Shown in pieces: positions 27,188-36,754 of a stretch of 64,000 bases of DNA (its first letter is position 1; each line of letters opens with the position of its first letter). The position numbers and the translations under genes are program-made. The stretch comes from Hippea maritima DSM 10411 (GTDB taxonomy: Bacteria; Campylobacterota_A; Desulfurellia; Desulfurellales; Hippeaceae), in contig NC_015318.1 of assembly GCF_000194135.1 (NCBI RefSeq), positions 448,501-512,500 of the forward strand, in the 5' to 3' direction. Under the pieces are notes generated by a model. The model was not told the DNA's origin. It saw nothing but the letters and a program-made list of their open reading frames with translations, and did not search any database.

Positions 27188-28967
27188 ATTTTTAGGCAAA
27201 ATAGAGCAAATAAAAAAGAACATCTACTATCTCTTTGCTGTTGTAGTTTTATCTTTTGTTATACTTGTTTTGAGACTTTTTTATCTTCAAATCGTTAAAG
27301 GGAATTATTTTTACTCATTAGCTAAGAGAAACTCTATAAGGCTCATAGGTATTGCCCCTCCAAGAGGCGACATAAAAACCTCAGATGGTGTATTCTACGC
27401 AAAAAACGTTCCCTCTTTCAGTGTTTATCTCTACAAGTCAAAAAACCTTGACCTTGATAGGTTAAATACGATTTCTCAGTTGCTTAACCTGGATGCTTTT
27501 TCTTTAAAGGAAAAGCTTAAGTTGATTCCTTATTATAGAAGCTTGCCCATAAAGCGCAATGTGGAAAAAAGCACGGTATTTAAGTTGTTGTTTAATGAAG
27601 ATATATCTCCTTTTGTTAATATAGAGGTTACGCCTAAGAGGGTTTATCCTTCAAATCCTTATGCTTACGCAAATATAGTTGGGTATATATCTGAGGTTTC
27701 AGTAGATGATTTGAGAAGAAACCCATCTTTTCGCGTTGGTGAGCTTATTGGAAGAAAAGGTGTAGAAAAGAAATATGACTCTGTTTTAAGGGGTAGATGG
27801 GGTTATAAAGAAGTTGAGGTATCCTCAAAAGGCGCTATTGTTAAGGTTATATCAACTACCCCTCCTAAAAAGGGAAAAAATATTACTTTAACGATAAATT
27901 CAAAGTTGCAGTCGTTTATCTATCAGCAATTAAAAAAGAATAATCTCAAAGGGGCAGTGGTGGTTCAAAGGCCAAATGGTGCTATACTTGCGTTGGTTGA
28001 TAGCGATAGTTTCAATCCCAATTTTTTTGTCGAAGGACTCTCGAAAAAAGAATGGAATAATCTAAAAAAAAGCGGATTGTTAAATCTATTTGACATATCA
28101 GTTCAGGGAGCTTTTCCTCCAGGCTCGCTTATTAAGCCCTTTATGGCTCTGGCTACACTTCAAGAGGATATCATAACGCCAAACACAATTGTATTTTGCC
28201 CCTATGCTATAAAGATAGGTAAATACACATACAGAGACTGGAAAGCAGGCGGGTTTGGTAATATAAATCTCTACAGAGCTATAGAGAGCTCCTCAGATGT
28301 TTTCTTTTATCAAATGGGTATGAAGCTTGGCATAGATAAGATAGACTATTATCTGTCTAAATTTGGCTTCGGTAGATCACCAGGGCTTTTCTCTTACTGC
28401 ACAAAGGGAAACCTACCTTCCCGTACATGGAAGTACAAAAAATACTCCCAAGGTTGGTATATAGGAGACACAATATCGACATCAATAGGGCAGGGTTTTT
28501 TCTTGGCAAGTCCATTGCAAGTTGCTCTAGCTTTTTCCATTATAGCAAACGATGGTGTCGGGTATAGACCTTTTTTGGTTGAGGGTGTGAAGCCATTTCC
28601 TTTGTATGTGTTTAAAAGCAAATACTACGAAGATATAAAGAAAGCTCTGTGGCTTGTTGTTAATGGGTCTTACGGTACGGCTAAAAAGGCTCAGATTGAG
28701 GGGCTTAATATTTGCGGTAAAACAGGAACTAGCCAGGTTGTGTCAAGTTCGGTCTACAAAAAGATAAAAAAGAAAGTTAGAGAGGGTAGAATGCCCATAA
28801 AGAAGGCACTGAAGTACTACCCCCACGCCTGGTTTGCCTCATTTGCACCAAAGGATAAGCCAAAAGTCGTAGTGGTGGTATTTTTGGAACATGGAGAATC
28901 CAGTGCCAACGCTGCAGCATTTGCCAAATTGGTCTATGAAAAGCTCATCGAATTAGGACTTATTTGA
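27171..28967 (+). CDS. mrdA: penicillin-binding protein 2 (elongasome transpeptidase)
   Basis: A 598-residue class B PBP. One N-terminal transmembrane helix (about residues 20-38) is followed by a pedestal domain with PPRGDIKTSDG and a transpeptidase domain. The catalytic Ser319-X-X-Lys322 lies in PPGSLIKPF, the second motif reads SSSDVFFYQMG (Ser-X-Asp as in other PBP2 proteins), and KTGTS is present. It completes the mre cluster; rodA is not next to it. The last eight bases overlap the convergent pilC. Confidence 0.93.
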   Translation: MPRRDRFLGKIEQIKKNIYYLFAVVVLSFVILVLRLFYLQIVKGNYFYSLAKRNSIRLIGIAPPRGDIKTSDGVFYAKNVPSFSVYLYKSKNLDLDRLNTISQLLNLDAFSLKEKLKLIPYYRSLPIKRNVEKSTVFKLLFNEDISPFVNIEVTPKRVYPSNPYAYANIVGYISEVSVDDLRRNPSFRVGELIGRKGVEKKYDSVLRGRWGYKEVEVSSKGAIVKVISTTPPKKGKNITLTINSKLQSFIYQQLKKNNLKGAVVVQRPNGAILALVDSDSFNPNFFVEGLSKKEWNNLKKSGLLNLFDISVQGAFPPGSLIKPFMALATLQEDIITPNTIVFCPYAIKIGKYTYRDWKAGGFGNINLYRAIESSSDVFFYQMGMKLGIDKIDYYLSKFGFGRSPGLFSYCTKGNLPSRTWKYKKYSQGWYIGDTISTSIGQGFFLASPLQVALAFSIIANDGVGYRPFLVEGVKPFPLYVFKSKYYEDIKKALWLVVNGSYGTAKKAQIEGLNICGKTGTSQVVSSSVYKKIKKKVREGRMPIKKALKYYPHAWFASFAPKDKPKVVVVVFLEHGESSANAAAFAKLVYEKLIELGLI

Positions 28968-30165
28968 TTGTTTCACCCATCTTGAATATTGGAAGATACA
29001 TAGATACAACTAAAAATCCTATTATGCCGCCAAGAACGATTATAAGTATAGGTTCTATCATAGAAGTTAGGTTTTTTACTGCATTATCTACTTCTTCTTC
29101 GTAGTATTGGGATATTTTCTGCATCATTTCATCCAAAGTTCCCGTCTCCTCGCCTACGGCCGCCATCTGTATGACCATGTCAGGAAATTCTCCGCTTGAG
29201 GCCATAGAGAAGGAGAGGTTTTCTCCTTTTTTAACCATATCTTTAACTTCTGTAAGCGTTTCCTCCATAATAAGGTTGCCAGCTGTTTTGGCACTTATGC
29301 TTAGGGCGTCTAATATATCAACGCCGCTTGAGCTTAAGGAGGCAAGAATTGTTGTAAAGTTCGCAATAGAACCCTTTCTTGCAAGTTCTCCAAAGATGGG
29401 TAGGTTGAGCAGAACTTTATCCATAAACCTTCTCATAGCATAGCTTTTTTTATACCCTATTCTTAATGCAATCAATAGGGCTATAAATATAATAAGCATA
29501 GTTAGAAAGTATTTCTTCATAAATAAACTTACGTTTATAACTATCTGGGTTGGTAATGGTAGGTGCATGCCGCTTGAGGAATACATATCGGCAAATGTTG
29601 GTATGACAAAAGTCATAATAAGTGCTATAACACCAACAGCAACAATTGTTACCATAGTTGGATATATTAGTGCTCCTTTTATCTTTCTCTTTAAAGTAAT
29701 GTGTTTTTCCATCATTTCGGACAATCTTTTTAGAACCCCGTCAAGGTTACCCGTTTGTTCTCCAGCGTTAACCATGTGAATATACATGGGTGAGAATACA
29801 TCTTTATGATCACTTAAAGCTTGAGATAAGCTCGCCCCACTTTCTACCCTTTGCTTTACTGAGTATAACACCTCACCCATTTTTTTTGTTTCTGCTTGTT
29901 CTGCCATTATATTTAAAGATTCATCCAGCGGAAGACCGCTTGAGAGCATGCTGGCGAGCTGCTTTGTTACTATCATCAATTCCTTGTCTTTTATTTTTGA
30001 TTTTAGAAAAGGAAGTTCTATGTCTTTTGGGGCCGGCTTCACATTGATAACCGATATCCTTTTAGACTTGAGCTTGGCCATGGCCTCGCCCTTTGAAGAC
30101 GCTATTATCTCTCCCTTTCTAACCCTTCCCTTTATATCCTTACCTTTCCATCTAAAATAAGGCAT
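28960..30165 (-). CDS. pilC: type IV pilus inner-membrane platform protein PilC
   Basis: GspF/PilC family protein of 401 residues with two repeated cytoplasmic T2SSF domains and three hydrophobic segments (around residues 170-190, 220-240 and 375-395). Family blocks include LASMLSSGLPLDESLNIMAEQ, NAGEQTGNLDGVLKRLSE and GEETGTLDEMM. Together with PilB and PilT just upstream it forms the pilus motor platform. Pilins and the secretin are elsewhere. Confidence 0.92.
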   Translation of the reverse strand: MPYFRWKGKDIKGRVRKGEIIASSKGEAMAKLKSKRISVINVKPAPKDIELPFLKSKIKDKELMIVTKQLASMLSSGLPLDESLNIMAEQAETKKMGEVLYSVKQRVESGASLSQALSDHKDVFSPMYIHMVNAGEQTGNLDGVLKRLSEMMEKHITLKRKIKGALIYPTMVTIVAVGVIALIMTFVIPTFADMYSSSGMHLPLPTQIVINVSLFMKKYFLTMLIIFIALLIALRIGYKKSYAMRRFMDKVLLNLPIFGELARKGSIANFTTILASLSSSGVDILDALSISAKTAGNLIMEETLTEVKDMVKKGENLSFSMASSGEFPDMVIQMAAVGEETGTLDEMMQKISQYYEEEVDNAVKNLTSMIEPILIIVLGGIIGFLVVSMYLPIFKMGETIK

Positions 30166-30168
30166 ACT

Positions 30169-31263
30169 TTACCCCTTTGCGTATCTTATTTTATCAAGCT
30201 CCCTTTGAATTGCCTTTTTATCATTGCTTGCCTCGATAGCTGCTTCGTAGCTTATGAATCCTTTTTTATAAAGACTAATTATTGATTGATTCATGGTCAT
30301 CATCCCTGTTTCTGTTTGGCCCATTTGCATCGATGAGTAAATTTGAGGTATCTTGTTTTCTCTTATGAGGTTTCTAATGGCTGAGTTTGGTATCATTATT
30401 TCCATGGCCAATACCCTGCCTTTGCCATCTTTTCTTTTGATGAGGGTTTGGGATGCAACCCCTTGGAGTGCAACAGATAGCTGCGTTCTGACCTGTTCTT
30501 GCTGATTGGGTGGGAATACATCTATTATTCTGTTTATTGTTTCTGGAGCTGAATTTGTGTGAAGTGTTGCAAAGACCAAATGTCCTGTTTCGGCAACGGT
30601 TAAAGCTGCCTGTATTGTTTCAAGGTCTCTCATCTCACCAATAAGGATTACATCAGGGTCTTGGCGAAGTATATGCTTTAGGGCTGAGGCAAAGCTCTTT
30701 ACATCACTTCCAACCTCCCTTTGGTCTATAAGGGCTAATTTGTGCGAATATGTGAACTCTATTGGATCCTCTATTGTAATTATATGCACCTTTCTTTCTG
30801 CGTTAATTTTATCCAACAACGCAGCAAGTGTAGTTGATTTTCCACTTCCTGTTGGTCCTGTAACCAATACTATTCCTTTTTTTAAGTGGGCAAATTGCTG
30901 TACTACAGGTGGTATGCCTAATTTATCAAACTGGGGTATCTCAAATGGTATCATTCTAAAGGCGCCTGCTATTGTACCCCTTTGTATATAAACATTTGCC
31001 CTGAAGCGGGATAGTTTTGGGATTCCGAATGAAAAGTCAACATCAAAATCTTCCTCTAATGTTTTTTTCTGTAGTTCTGTCATTACGCTGTAGCAGAGGT
31101 TTTGGGCATCGGCTGGGGAGAGCTCGTCGTATTCTTCCATGTCCATAAGTTCACTGTCCACTCTTACCTTTGGTCTTGCGCCGGCTGTTATATGTAAATC
31201 CGATGCCTGAATGCTTATCATCTTTTCCAGTAGCTCTACTAAATCTTGAGCCTTTTTACCCAT
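30169..31263 (-). CDS. pilT: type IV pilus retraction ATPase PilT
   Basis: Hexameric ATPase of 364 residues that retracts pili and drives twitching motility. It starts with the PilT-type lead SDLHITAGARPKVRVD, has Walker A GPTGSGKST, an Asp box, Walker B LIGEMRD and His box TLHTN. The retraction-specific AIRNLIRE motif near residue 305 separates it from PilB-type ATPases. It lies between pilB and pilC with 3-22 base gaps. Confidence 0.95.
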   Translation of the reverse strand: MGKKAQDLVELLEKMISIQASDLHITAGARPKVRVDSELMDMEEYDELSPADAQNLCYSVMTELQKKTLEEDFDVDFSFGIPKLSRFRANVYIQRGTIAGAFRMIPFEIPQFDKLGIPPVVQQFAHLKKGIVLVTGPTGSGKSTTLAALLDKINAERKVHIITIEDPIEFTYSHKLALIDQREVGSDVKSFASALKHILRQDPDVILIGEMRDLETIQAALTVAETGHLVFATLHTNSAPETINRIIDVFPPNQQEQVRTQLSVALQGVASQTLIKRKDGKGRVLAMEIMIPNSAIRNLIRENKIPQIYSSMQMGQTETGMMTMNQSIISLYKKGFISYEAAIEASNDKKAIQRELDKIRYAKG

Positions 31264-31285
31264 CTTATCTCCCCTCTTTGTTATC

Positions 31286-32983
31286 TTAGTTAAAAGTTAC
31301 GTTCATTACCTCTTCAATGGTTGTTACACCCTCTTTAATCTTTTTAAGTCCACTCATCCTTAAGGTTGCCATTCCTTCTTCGATAGCTTGTTTTCTTATT
31401 TCCTCAACACTTGCACTCTCTAGTATCATTCTTCTAATTTTTTCTGAAATTGGCATGACCTCATACAAAGCTACTCTACCTTTGTATCCGGTTTCGTTGC
31501 AATAATCACATCCTTCGCCTTTATACACCTTTACAGTTTTTGCTTCCTCCTTCGAAAACCCTATTTCCTCCAAAGCTTCAGGGGGTACATCTAATTGCTT
31601 TTTGCAATATGGGCATATCTTTCTTACGAGCCTTTGGGCTAAAACCAAGATCAAGGAAGATGCTATGAGGTAACGCTCTATTCCCATATCAACAAGCCTC
31701 ATTACTGTGGAGGGAGCATCGTTGGTATGGAGGGTAGAGAAGACCAAATGTCCTGTTAAGGCAGCCCTTATTGCTATCTCTGCTGTTTCTGAATCCCTTA
31801 TTTCACCGACCATTATTATATCTGGATCTTGGCGTAGGAACGATCTTAACGCAGATGCAAATGTTAAGCCTATATCCTCTTTTACATGAACTTGATTTAT
31901 TCCGTCAAGGTTGTATTCAACCGGGTCTTCAACGGTCATTATATTGACATCATCTTTATTTATCTTGTTTAAAGAAGCATATAGAGTTGTGGATTTTCCA
32001 CTTCCTGTTGGGCCTGTTACCAATATCATTCCGTATGGTTTTTGTATGGCTTTTAGGTATCTCGTTAAATCATCATCTTCGAATCCTAATTTTTCTAAGT
32101 CGACTCGTACATTACTTCTGTCTAATATTCTCATAACAACCTTTTCGCCGTATACCGTAGGAAGCGTGGATACACGGAGATCTATGTCTTTTCCTGAAAC
32201 TTTTATTCTTATTCTACCGTCTTGTGGTAATCTTTTTTCTGCTATGTTTAGTTTTGACATAATCTTGATGCGTGATGTTAGCTTTGGAGCCATACTTCTT
32301 GCGAATGTCATGATTGTTTTTAATTTACCGTCTATTCTATATCTTATTCTTAGTTCATTTTCGTAAGGCTCTATGTGTATATCGCTTGCCCCGCTTACTA
32401 CAGCTCTTGATAGTATTGTATTGGCAAGTTTTATAATGGGTTCATCTTCTGCAGACCTTTCTAAATCTTTTACATCTTCGGCCTCTTCCTCTTCCTTTAT
32501 TACGTTTACATCAGATGAAAATTCTGCTATTTCATCTGCAATTTCTTCAAGTTCTGTTGATGTTCCATAATATTTGTCTATAGCCCTTAAAATTGAGCGT
32601 TCGTTTGAAAACAATGGAATAACATTCATGCCTGTGACGAATCTTACTTCATCTAAAGCAAATATATTTGTTGGGTCTGATATGGCTACTTTTATCTTGT
32701 TTTTTTCTATAGCTACAGGTATTAATGTATACTTTTTTGCTATTTGAGGCGGAACTTTTTTTATTACGTCTTTCGATATATCTATAGAATTTAGGTCTAC
32801 ACTTTCTACACCGTATTGTTTGCTTAAAAAATCATTCAGTATTTTTTCATCTACGAATCCCTTTTCTATAAGTATAGTCCCAAGCTTTTTTTTGCTTTTT
32901 TTCTGTTCCTCTAAGGCTTCATCAAGTTGCTGTTGAGTTATAACATTATTCCATAATAAAAGTTGGCCTAATAAAGTTGTCAT
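31286..32983 (-). CDS. pilB: type IV pilus assembly ATPase PilB
   Basis: Extension ATPase of 565 residues. An N-terminal T2SSE-N domain (residues about 1-150) is followed by a linker and a AAA-like core: Walker A GPTGSGKSTT, Walker B MVGEIRD, His box TLHTNDA. A four-cysteine zinc site (CPYC and CDYC) is present and is typical of PilB and GspE. It overlaps the aroE stop by four bases. The absence of other general-secretion genes and the adjacent PilT favour a pilus role over type II secretion. Confidence 0.93.
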   Translation of the reverse strand: MTTLLGQLLLWNNVITQQQLDEALEEQKKSKKKLGTILIEKGFVDEKILNDFLSKQYGVESVDLNSIDISKDVIKKVPPQIAKKYTLIPVAIEKNKIKVAISDPTNIFALDEVRFVTGMNVIPLFSNERSILRAIDKYYGTSTELEEIADEIAEFSSDVNVIKEEEEAEDVKDLERSAEDEPIIKLANTILSRAVVSGASDIHIEPYENELRIRYRIDGKLKTIMTFARSMAPKLTSRIKIMSKLNIAEKRLPQDGRIRIKVSGKDIDLRVSTLPTVYGEKVVMRILDRSNVRVDLEKLGFEDDDLTRYLKAIQKPYGMILVTGPTGSGKSTTLYASLNKINKDDVNIMTVEDPVEYNLDGINQVHVKEDIGLTFASALRSFLRQDPDIIMVGEIRDSETAEIAIRAALTGHLVFSTLHTNDAPSTVMRLVDMGIERYLIASSLILVLAQRLVRKICPYCKKQLDVPPEALEEIGFSKEEAKTVKVYKGEGCDYCNETGYKGRVALYEVMPISEKIRRMILESASVEEIRKQAIEEGMATLRMSGLKKIKEGVTTIEEVMNVTFN

Positions 32984-33801
32984 AGCTCCATATCTCCCAG
33001 TAGATTTTGTGCCGCTTCTTTGCTAAAATCGATACCTGTCCATATTTTAAATGCATAGTAAGCTTGTCCAATAAACATATCCATACCATTTATGGTTGTC
33101 AACCCTTTTTGTTTTGCCGCCTTTAGGAGGGGTGTGTCAAAATAGATGACATCTACGACAATAGACTCATTTATCCAATTGGTATTTATTGGTGTTTCGT
33201 TACCCTTTAAACCAACCGATGTGCAGTTTATAATTACATCGGCTTTGTTTATGATCTCCTTATCATTTAAATTGCCAACTTCTATCTCTATTTTGTCGTT
33301 GAACTTTTTTTGAATATTTTTTGCTTTTGTTATATCCCGGTTTAAGAGAAATATTCTTTTTATGCCCAATTTATAGAGTGCATAAATGACAGATACCGAC
33401 ACTCCGCCGGCCCCAAGCACAACTACAACATCTTCTTCACTATAAAACTTTGTGTATTCCATAAACATATCTTTAAAACCCAAAAAATCTGTATTGTAGC
33501 CGTATAATTTGCCGTTTATGTTTTTTATAGTGTTTATTGATTGAAGGAAGCTTGAATCCTCGTCTGTTTCATCTATAAGTTCAAATGCTTTGTTTTTAAA
33601 GGGAACAGTAATGTTTGCGCCTTTTATGCCCAGAGCTTTTATTCCTTCTATAGCTTCTTTTATATGTTGAACCTCGAAAGCTACATAAACAGCATTTATA
33701 CCGTAATATTCAAACATAAATGTATGAAGTATGGGGGAGAGGCTGTGTCTTACTGGATTTCCTATAACGCAGTAGACATCTGTATCAGCTTGAATGTACA
33801 T
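32980..33801 (-). CDS. aroE: shikimate dehydrogenase
   Basis: NADPH-dependent reduction of dehydroshikimate in aromatic amino-acid synthesis. The substrate site SLSPILH (Ser20-Ser22) and catalytic Lys69 in NITVPFKNKAFELID are visible, with NTDFLGF and the nucleotide motif VLGAGGVS. At 273 residues it is normal. It overlaps tsaE by 17 bases and pilB by four; the link to pili is probably positional only. Confidence 0.93.
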   Translation of the reverse strand: MYIQADTDVYCVIGNPVRHSLSPILHTFMFEYYGINAVYVAFEVQHIKEAIEGIKALGIKGANITVPFKNKAFELIDETDEDSSFLQSINTIKNINGKLYGYNTDFLGFKDMFMEYTKFYSEEDVVVVLGAGGVSVSVIYALYKLGIKRIFLLNRDITKAKNIQKKFNDKIEIEVGNLNDKEIINKADVIINCTSVGLKGNETPINTNWINESIVVDVIYFDTPLLKAAKQKGLTTINGMDMFIGQAYYAFKIWTGIDFSKEAAQNLLGDMEL

Positions 33802-34207
33802 TTATTATTCTTCCTCCGTTTTTGTCCTTAAACTCTATTACAATATCGGGTTTTATTTTTAATTTATCTGGCCATTCGATGAAAAATATGCCTTCGTTCG
33901 AGAAATAATCGTAAATTCCTGAGTTTATGAGCTCTTCATCGCTTGTTATTCTATATAAATCCATATGAAAAATACCCTCTTTATACTCGTTTACCAGTGT
34001 AAAGCTTGGACTGCCCTCAAATTCATCGTCTTTTAAACCCAAAGCCTCCAAAGCAAATCTCACAAAGGTTGTTTTTCCGCTCCCTAAGTCCCCCTTTAAA
34101 AAAACTACACACCTTTTTTTATTTGATATAAGATTTTTTACTATTTCCTTTGCTATCTTTTTAGTTTCATTTTCACTTTTGCTTACATAACTTTTGTTGT
34201 TAATCAT
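33785..34207 (-). CDS. tsaE: tRNA t6A biosynthesis ATPase TsaE
   Basis: Works with TsaB and TsaD to install the t6A modification on ANN-decoding tRNAs. The P-loop GDLGSGKT is at residues 39-46, then SPSFTLVNEY and HMDLYRI, and a C-terminal FFIEWPDKL; all are family hallmarks. At 140 residues it is typical. It starts the tsaE-aroE-pilB-pilT-pilC unit. No Shine-Dalgarno is present and the -10 ends seven bases from the ATG, so a leaderless mRNA is likely. Confidence 0.93.
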   Translation of the reverse strand: MINNKSYVSKSENETKKIAKEIVKNLISNKKRCVVFLKGDLGSGKTTFVRFALEALGLKDDEFEGSPSFTLVNEYKEGIFHMDLYRITSDEELINSGIYDYFSNEGIFFIEWPDKLKIKPDIVIEFKDKNGGRIINVHSS

Positions 34208-34214
34208 ATTTTAA

Positions 34215-34243
34215 GTTATACTATTAATAGCTTTACAATTCAA
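34215..34243 (-). promoter_or_regulatory. leaderless-type promoter of tsaE-aroE-pilBTC
   Basis: On the minus strand TTGAAT (34243-34238), 17 bases, then TATAAC (34220-34215) ends seven bases before the tsaE ATG. It physically overlaps the divergent heptosyltransferase promoter (34232-34259), so the two should not be occupied by polymerase at once. Confidence 0.55.
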
Positions 34244-34259
34244 GCTTTAAAGATATAAT
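34232..34259 (+). promoter_or_regulatory. leaderless-type promoter of the heptosyltransferase gene
   Basis: TTTACA (34232-34237), 16 bases, then the consensus TATAAT (34254-34259), ending eight bases before the ATG at 34268. No Shine-Dalgarno fits in the space. Confidence 0.65.
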
Positions 34260-34267
34260 TGTATCCG

Positions 34268-35248
34268 ATGAAAATTCTTGTTATTCAGATAAGGCAATTG
34301 GGAGATGTGCTTTTATCTTCTCCTTTGGCTGAAGCTATAAAAGTCTTTGACTCATCTTACGAGGTTCATTTTTTAACATCCAAAGTAGCTTATCCCATAT
34401 TAAGTGAAAACCCATTTATAGATGATATAGTTGTTCTGGAAGATGGCTTAATTGGGGAGTTTAAAGTTGCAAAGGTTATAAGAGCTAACCACTACGATGC
34501 TGTTTTAGATATTCAAAGAACGGGTCGCTCAAAGAGGCTAACCTTTTTGTCTTCTGCAAAAATAAGGGCAGCCTTTGACAGAAAAGGCAATAATTTTTAT
34601 TACAATACGTTGATAAAGAAAAAAACCAGAGGTTATACACCTTTTGAAAGACTGGATTTACTTAAAGCTGTTGGTATAGAAAATCCAAAAAGGGCCATGC
34701 CCAAGCTGTTTTTCTCCGATACTGTAGAAAGAAGTGTGCTTGAGTATCTAAAGGGTAAGGATATAGATAATTATTTCGTAGTTGCGCCAGCAGCGAGAAA
34801 AAAAACCAAGATGTGGGATGCAGAAAAATTTGGTATGCTTGCCAGCAAGTTATCAAAGCATTTTGGTCTAAAAGCTATTGTGGTTTATGGTTCAGAGGCA
34901 GAAAGGGAAATTGGAATAAAGTGTTCATCGTTTATCAAAGATGCCCATTTAATAGAAAAACCGTTTGACATAAAAAGCTTTGCAGCACTTATAAAAAATG
35001 CAAGTTTTATGATAGGAAATGATTCGTTTGCTTCTCATGTGGGTGTGAGTCAAAATACAAAGACAGTGGTTGTATGCGGTCCAACAAGTGGGTGGTTTTT
35101 GGAGAACAATAACACATTACTTGTTTATAAAGGTTTAAAATGCCAGCCGTGCAATAACCCATCAGGCTGTAGGTTTAACTTTGCTTGTTATAAAGAATTA
35201 GATGTTGATTTTGTTTTAGAAAAAAGCCTTGCTTTTTTATCTGAGTAG
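34268..35248 (+). CDS. GT9-family glycosyltransferase (heptosyltransferase-like)
   Basis: A 326-residue GT-B enzyme of glycosyltransferase family 9, the LPS heptosyltransferase family. The N-terminus ILVIQIRQLGDVLLSSPLAEAI is diagnostic, and the C-terminal half has VVYGSEAEREIG, FMIGNDSFASHVG and VVCGPTSGW. The late CX2C pairs (KCQPCNN and further Cys) are common in WaaF/WaaQ-like members. It fits with gmhB and kdsA at the window edges. The exact acceptor (heptose I, II or III) cannot be assigned. It is monocistronic, and its end overlaps the convergent HD-GYP gene by 12 bases. Confidence 0.85.
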   Translation: MKILVIQIRQLGDVLLSSPLAEAIKVFDSSYEVHFLTSKVAYPILSENPFIDDIVVLEDGLIGEFKVAKVIRANHYDAVLDIQRTGRSKRLTFLSSAKIRAAFDRKGNNFYYNTLIKKKTRGYTPFERLDLLKAVGIENPKRAMPKLFFSDTVERSVLEYLKGKDIDNYFVVAPAARKKTKMWDAEKFGMLASKLSKHFGLKAIVVYGSEAEREIGIKCSSFIKDAHLIEKPFDIKSFAALIKNASFMIGNDSFASHVGVSQNTKTVVVCGPTSGWFLENNNTLLVYKGLKCQPCNNPSGCRFNFACYKELDVDFVLEKSLAFLSE

Positions 35249-36754
35249 ACTTTTTATAAGAAGTTCACTGGATTTTGATAGCTTTTTGGCTTCCTTTTTG
35301 AAAAGAACGCATATCTCTGATTCATCTAATACTATGCGGTATATTAAGCCATTTTCTGTTCTTAGACTGCGGCTACCTTCTAGAATGATTTTATTTAGTG
35401 CTTCTAAAGGTATTTTGCCTACTAATTCTTTGATTGAGCCATTTTCTATGACTGCTATACCTTCAATTTTTTCTGAATCTTTTATAAATTCATAGATTGT
35501 ATTGAGTTTGGATTTTTTTTCTTTACCGTCTGAAACAACCTTACCTTTTAATTCAAATAAGAGTTTTTCGTAATTCTTTTGGGTTGCCTCTATTATTTTT
35601 TTGTACACTTTTATTTGGTGTTCTAAGCCTTTATTCTCGTTTTTTAGTTGAACCAATTGCCCAAAAATATCATTTCCCGTTTGTGCGTATTTTATAGATT
35701 TTTCCTTTTTAGATGATAATTTTTTTATTATCCAGAAGGTATCTGATGTTATTAATTTTTCAGCAGCATTGATTATGTTCTGCGGAAGTTTTCCTTCAAA
35801 CTGCCTTATTTCTGCTATGAGTTTTTTATATCCTGTTTTATTTTTGTATGTCCTTGCGGATTGTACAGCATCAAGTATGTCCGCCATTGCAATTATAGCG
35901 GTTGTATCGCTTAATTTGGTTGTTCCATCAGGATAGCCACTTCCATCTATCTTTTCATGATGATGCAAAACAGCATCTAATATTTCCTCTTTGAAACCCA
36001 ATGCTCTAAGTATTTCATGCCCTTTAATTACATGCATTTTTATGGCTTCAAATTCCTCTTTTGATAATTTGTCGTTCTTTTTTAACACATCAAACGGGAG
36101 AAATAGTTTGCCTATGTCATGCAACATGGCAGATAGTGCTATATCTTTTATCTTATCTTCAGGCGTGTTTAATATTTTTGCCAATTGCACTGCGTATTTT
36201 CTGACCCTGAATGAATGCATATAGGTTTCCTTGTCAAACCTATAAAGTATCTCAATAAGAAGTCTTAATAAAGAAAATGCATTTGATTTACTTGTGAGTT
36301 TTGCAAGTTCTATTTTTTCATCCAGTATAGCAATGACCGTATGTATTAGCTTTACTCTGTAAGGCTTTGTTTTGCTGTTTATGGCTACAACTATGTATTC
36401 ATCACTGCATTGTAGTTTTCTAAGGATAAAATTGGATAAACCTTCGTTTTTAAATATCTTTTTTGCTACTACCGGACTATTGAAAATTTCACCGTGCTTT
36501 AATAGATTTTTTATATTTATTGAGTATAGTCCATTTTGAGGAAAACCTAACTTAACTTTGCCGCTTTTATCTACTATATGTATAGAATCAACGTTCAATT
36601 TAACAAGTGGTTTTATTAAAGAGAGTCTTATCTGGCTTTGTGTTGTTTCTTTTAAATCTATATCTTTCAAGAGTATCCCACTTATTTGCATTATATCTTG
36701 CGTTATGTCTTGTAAATCTTTGCTTAGATCTTTTACTAATTCATTTATCTTCAT
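35237..36754 (-). CDS. HD-GYP domain cyclic-di-GMP phosphodiesterase-like protein
   Basis: A 505-residue cytoplasmic protein. Residues about 1-165 form an uncharacterised helical/PAS-like sensor. Residues about 170-335 are an HD-GYP domain with HSFRVRKYA, MLHDIGKLFLP, HVIKGHEIL, HHHEKIDGSGYPDG and MADILDA, so the metal ligands and the GYP signature are intact. A coiled coil (about 370-400) and a small C-terminal domain follow. HD-GYP enzymes hydrolyse c-di-GMP; activity here is inferred. It overlaps the upstream HDOD gene by four bases, so the two are coupled. Confidence 0.85.
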   Translation of the reverse strand: MKINELVKDLSKDLQDITQDIMQISGILLKDIDLKETTQSQIRLSLIKPLVKLNVDSIHIVDKSGKVKLGFPQNGLYSINIKNLLKHGEIFNSPVVAKKIFKNEGLSNFILRKLQCSDEYIVVAINSKTKPYRVKLIHTVIAILDEKIELAKLTSKSNAFSLLRLLIEILYRFDKETYMHSFRVRKYAVQLAKILNTPEDKIKDIALSAMLHDIGKLFLPFDVLKKNDKLSKEEFEAIKMHVIKGHEILRALGFKEEILDAVLHHHEKIDGSGYPDGTTKLSDTTAIIAMADILDAVQSARTYKNKTGYKKLIAEIRQFEGKLPQNIINAAEKLITSDTFWIIKKLSSKKEKSIKYAQTGNDIFGQLVQLKNENKGLEHQIKVYKKIIEATQKNYEKLLFELKGKVVSDGKEKKSKLNTIYEFIKDSEKIEGIAVIENGSIKELVGKIPLEALNKIILEGSRSLRTENGLIYRIVLDESEICVLFKKEAKKLSKSSELLIKSLLR

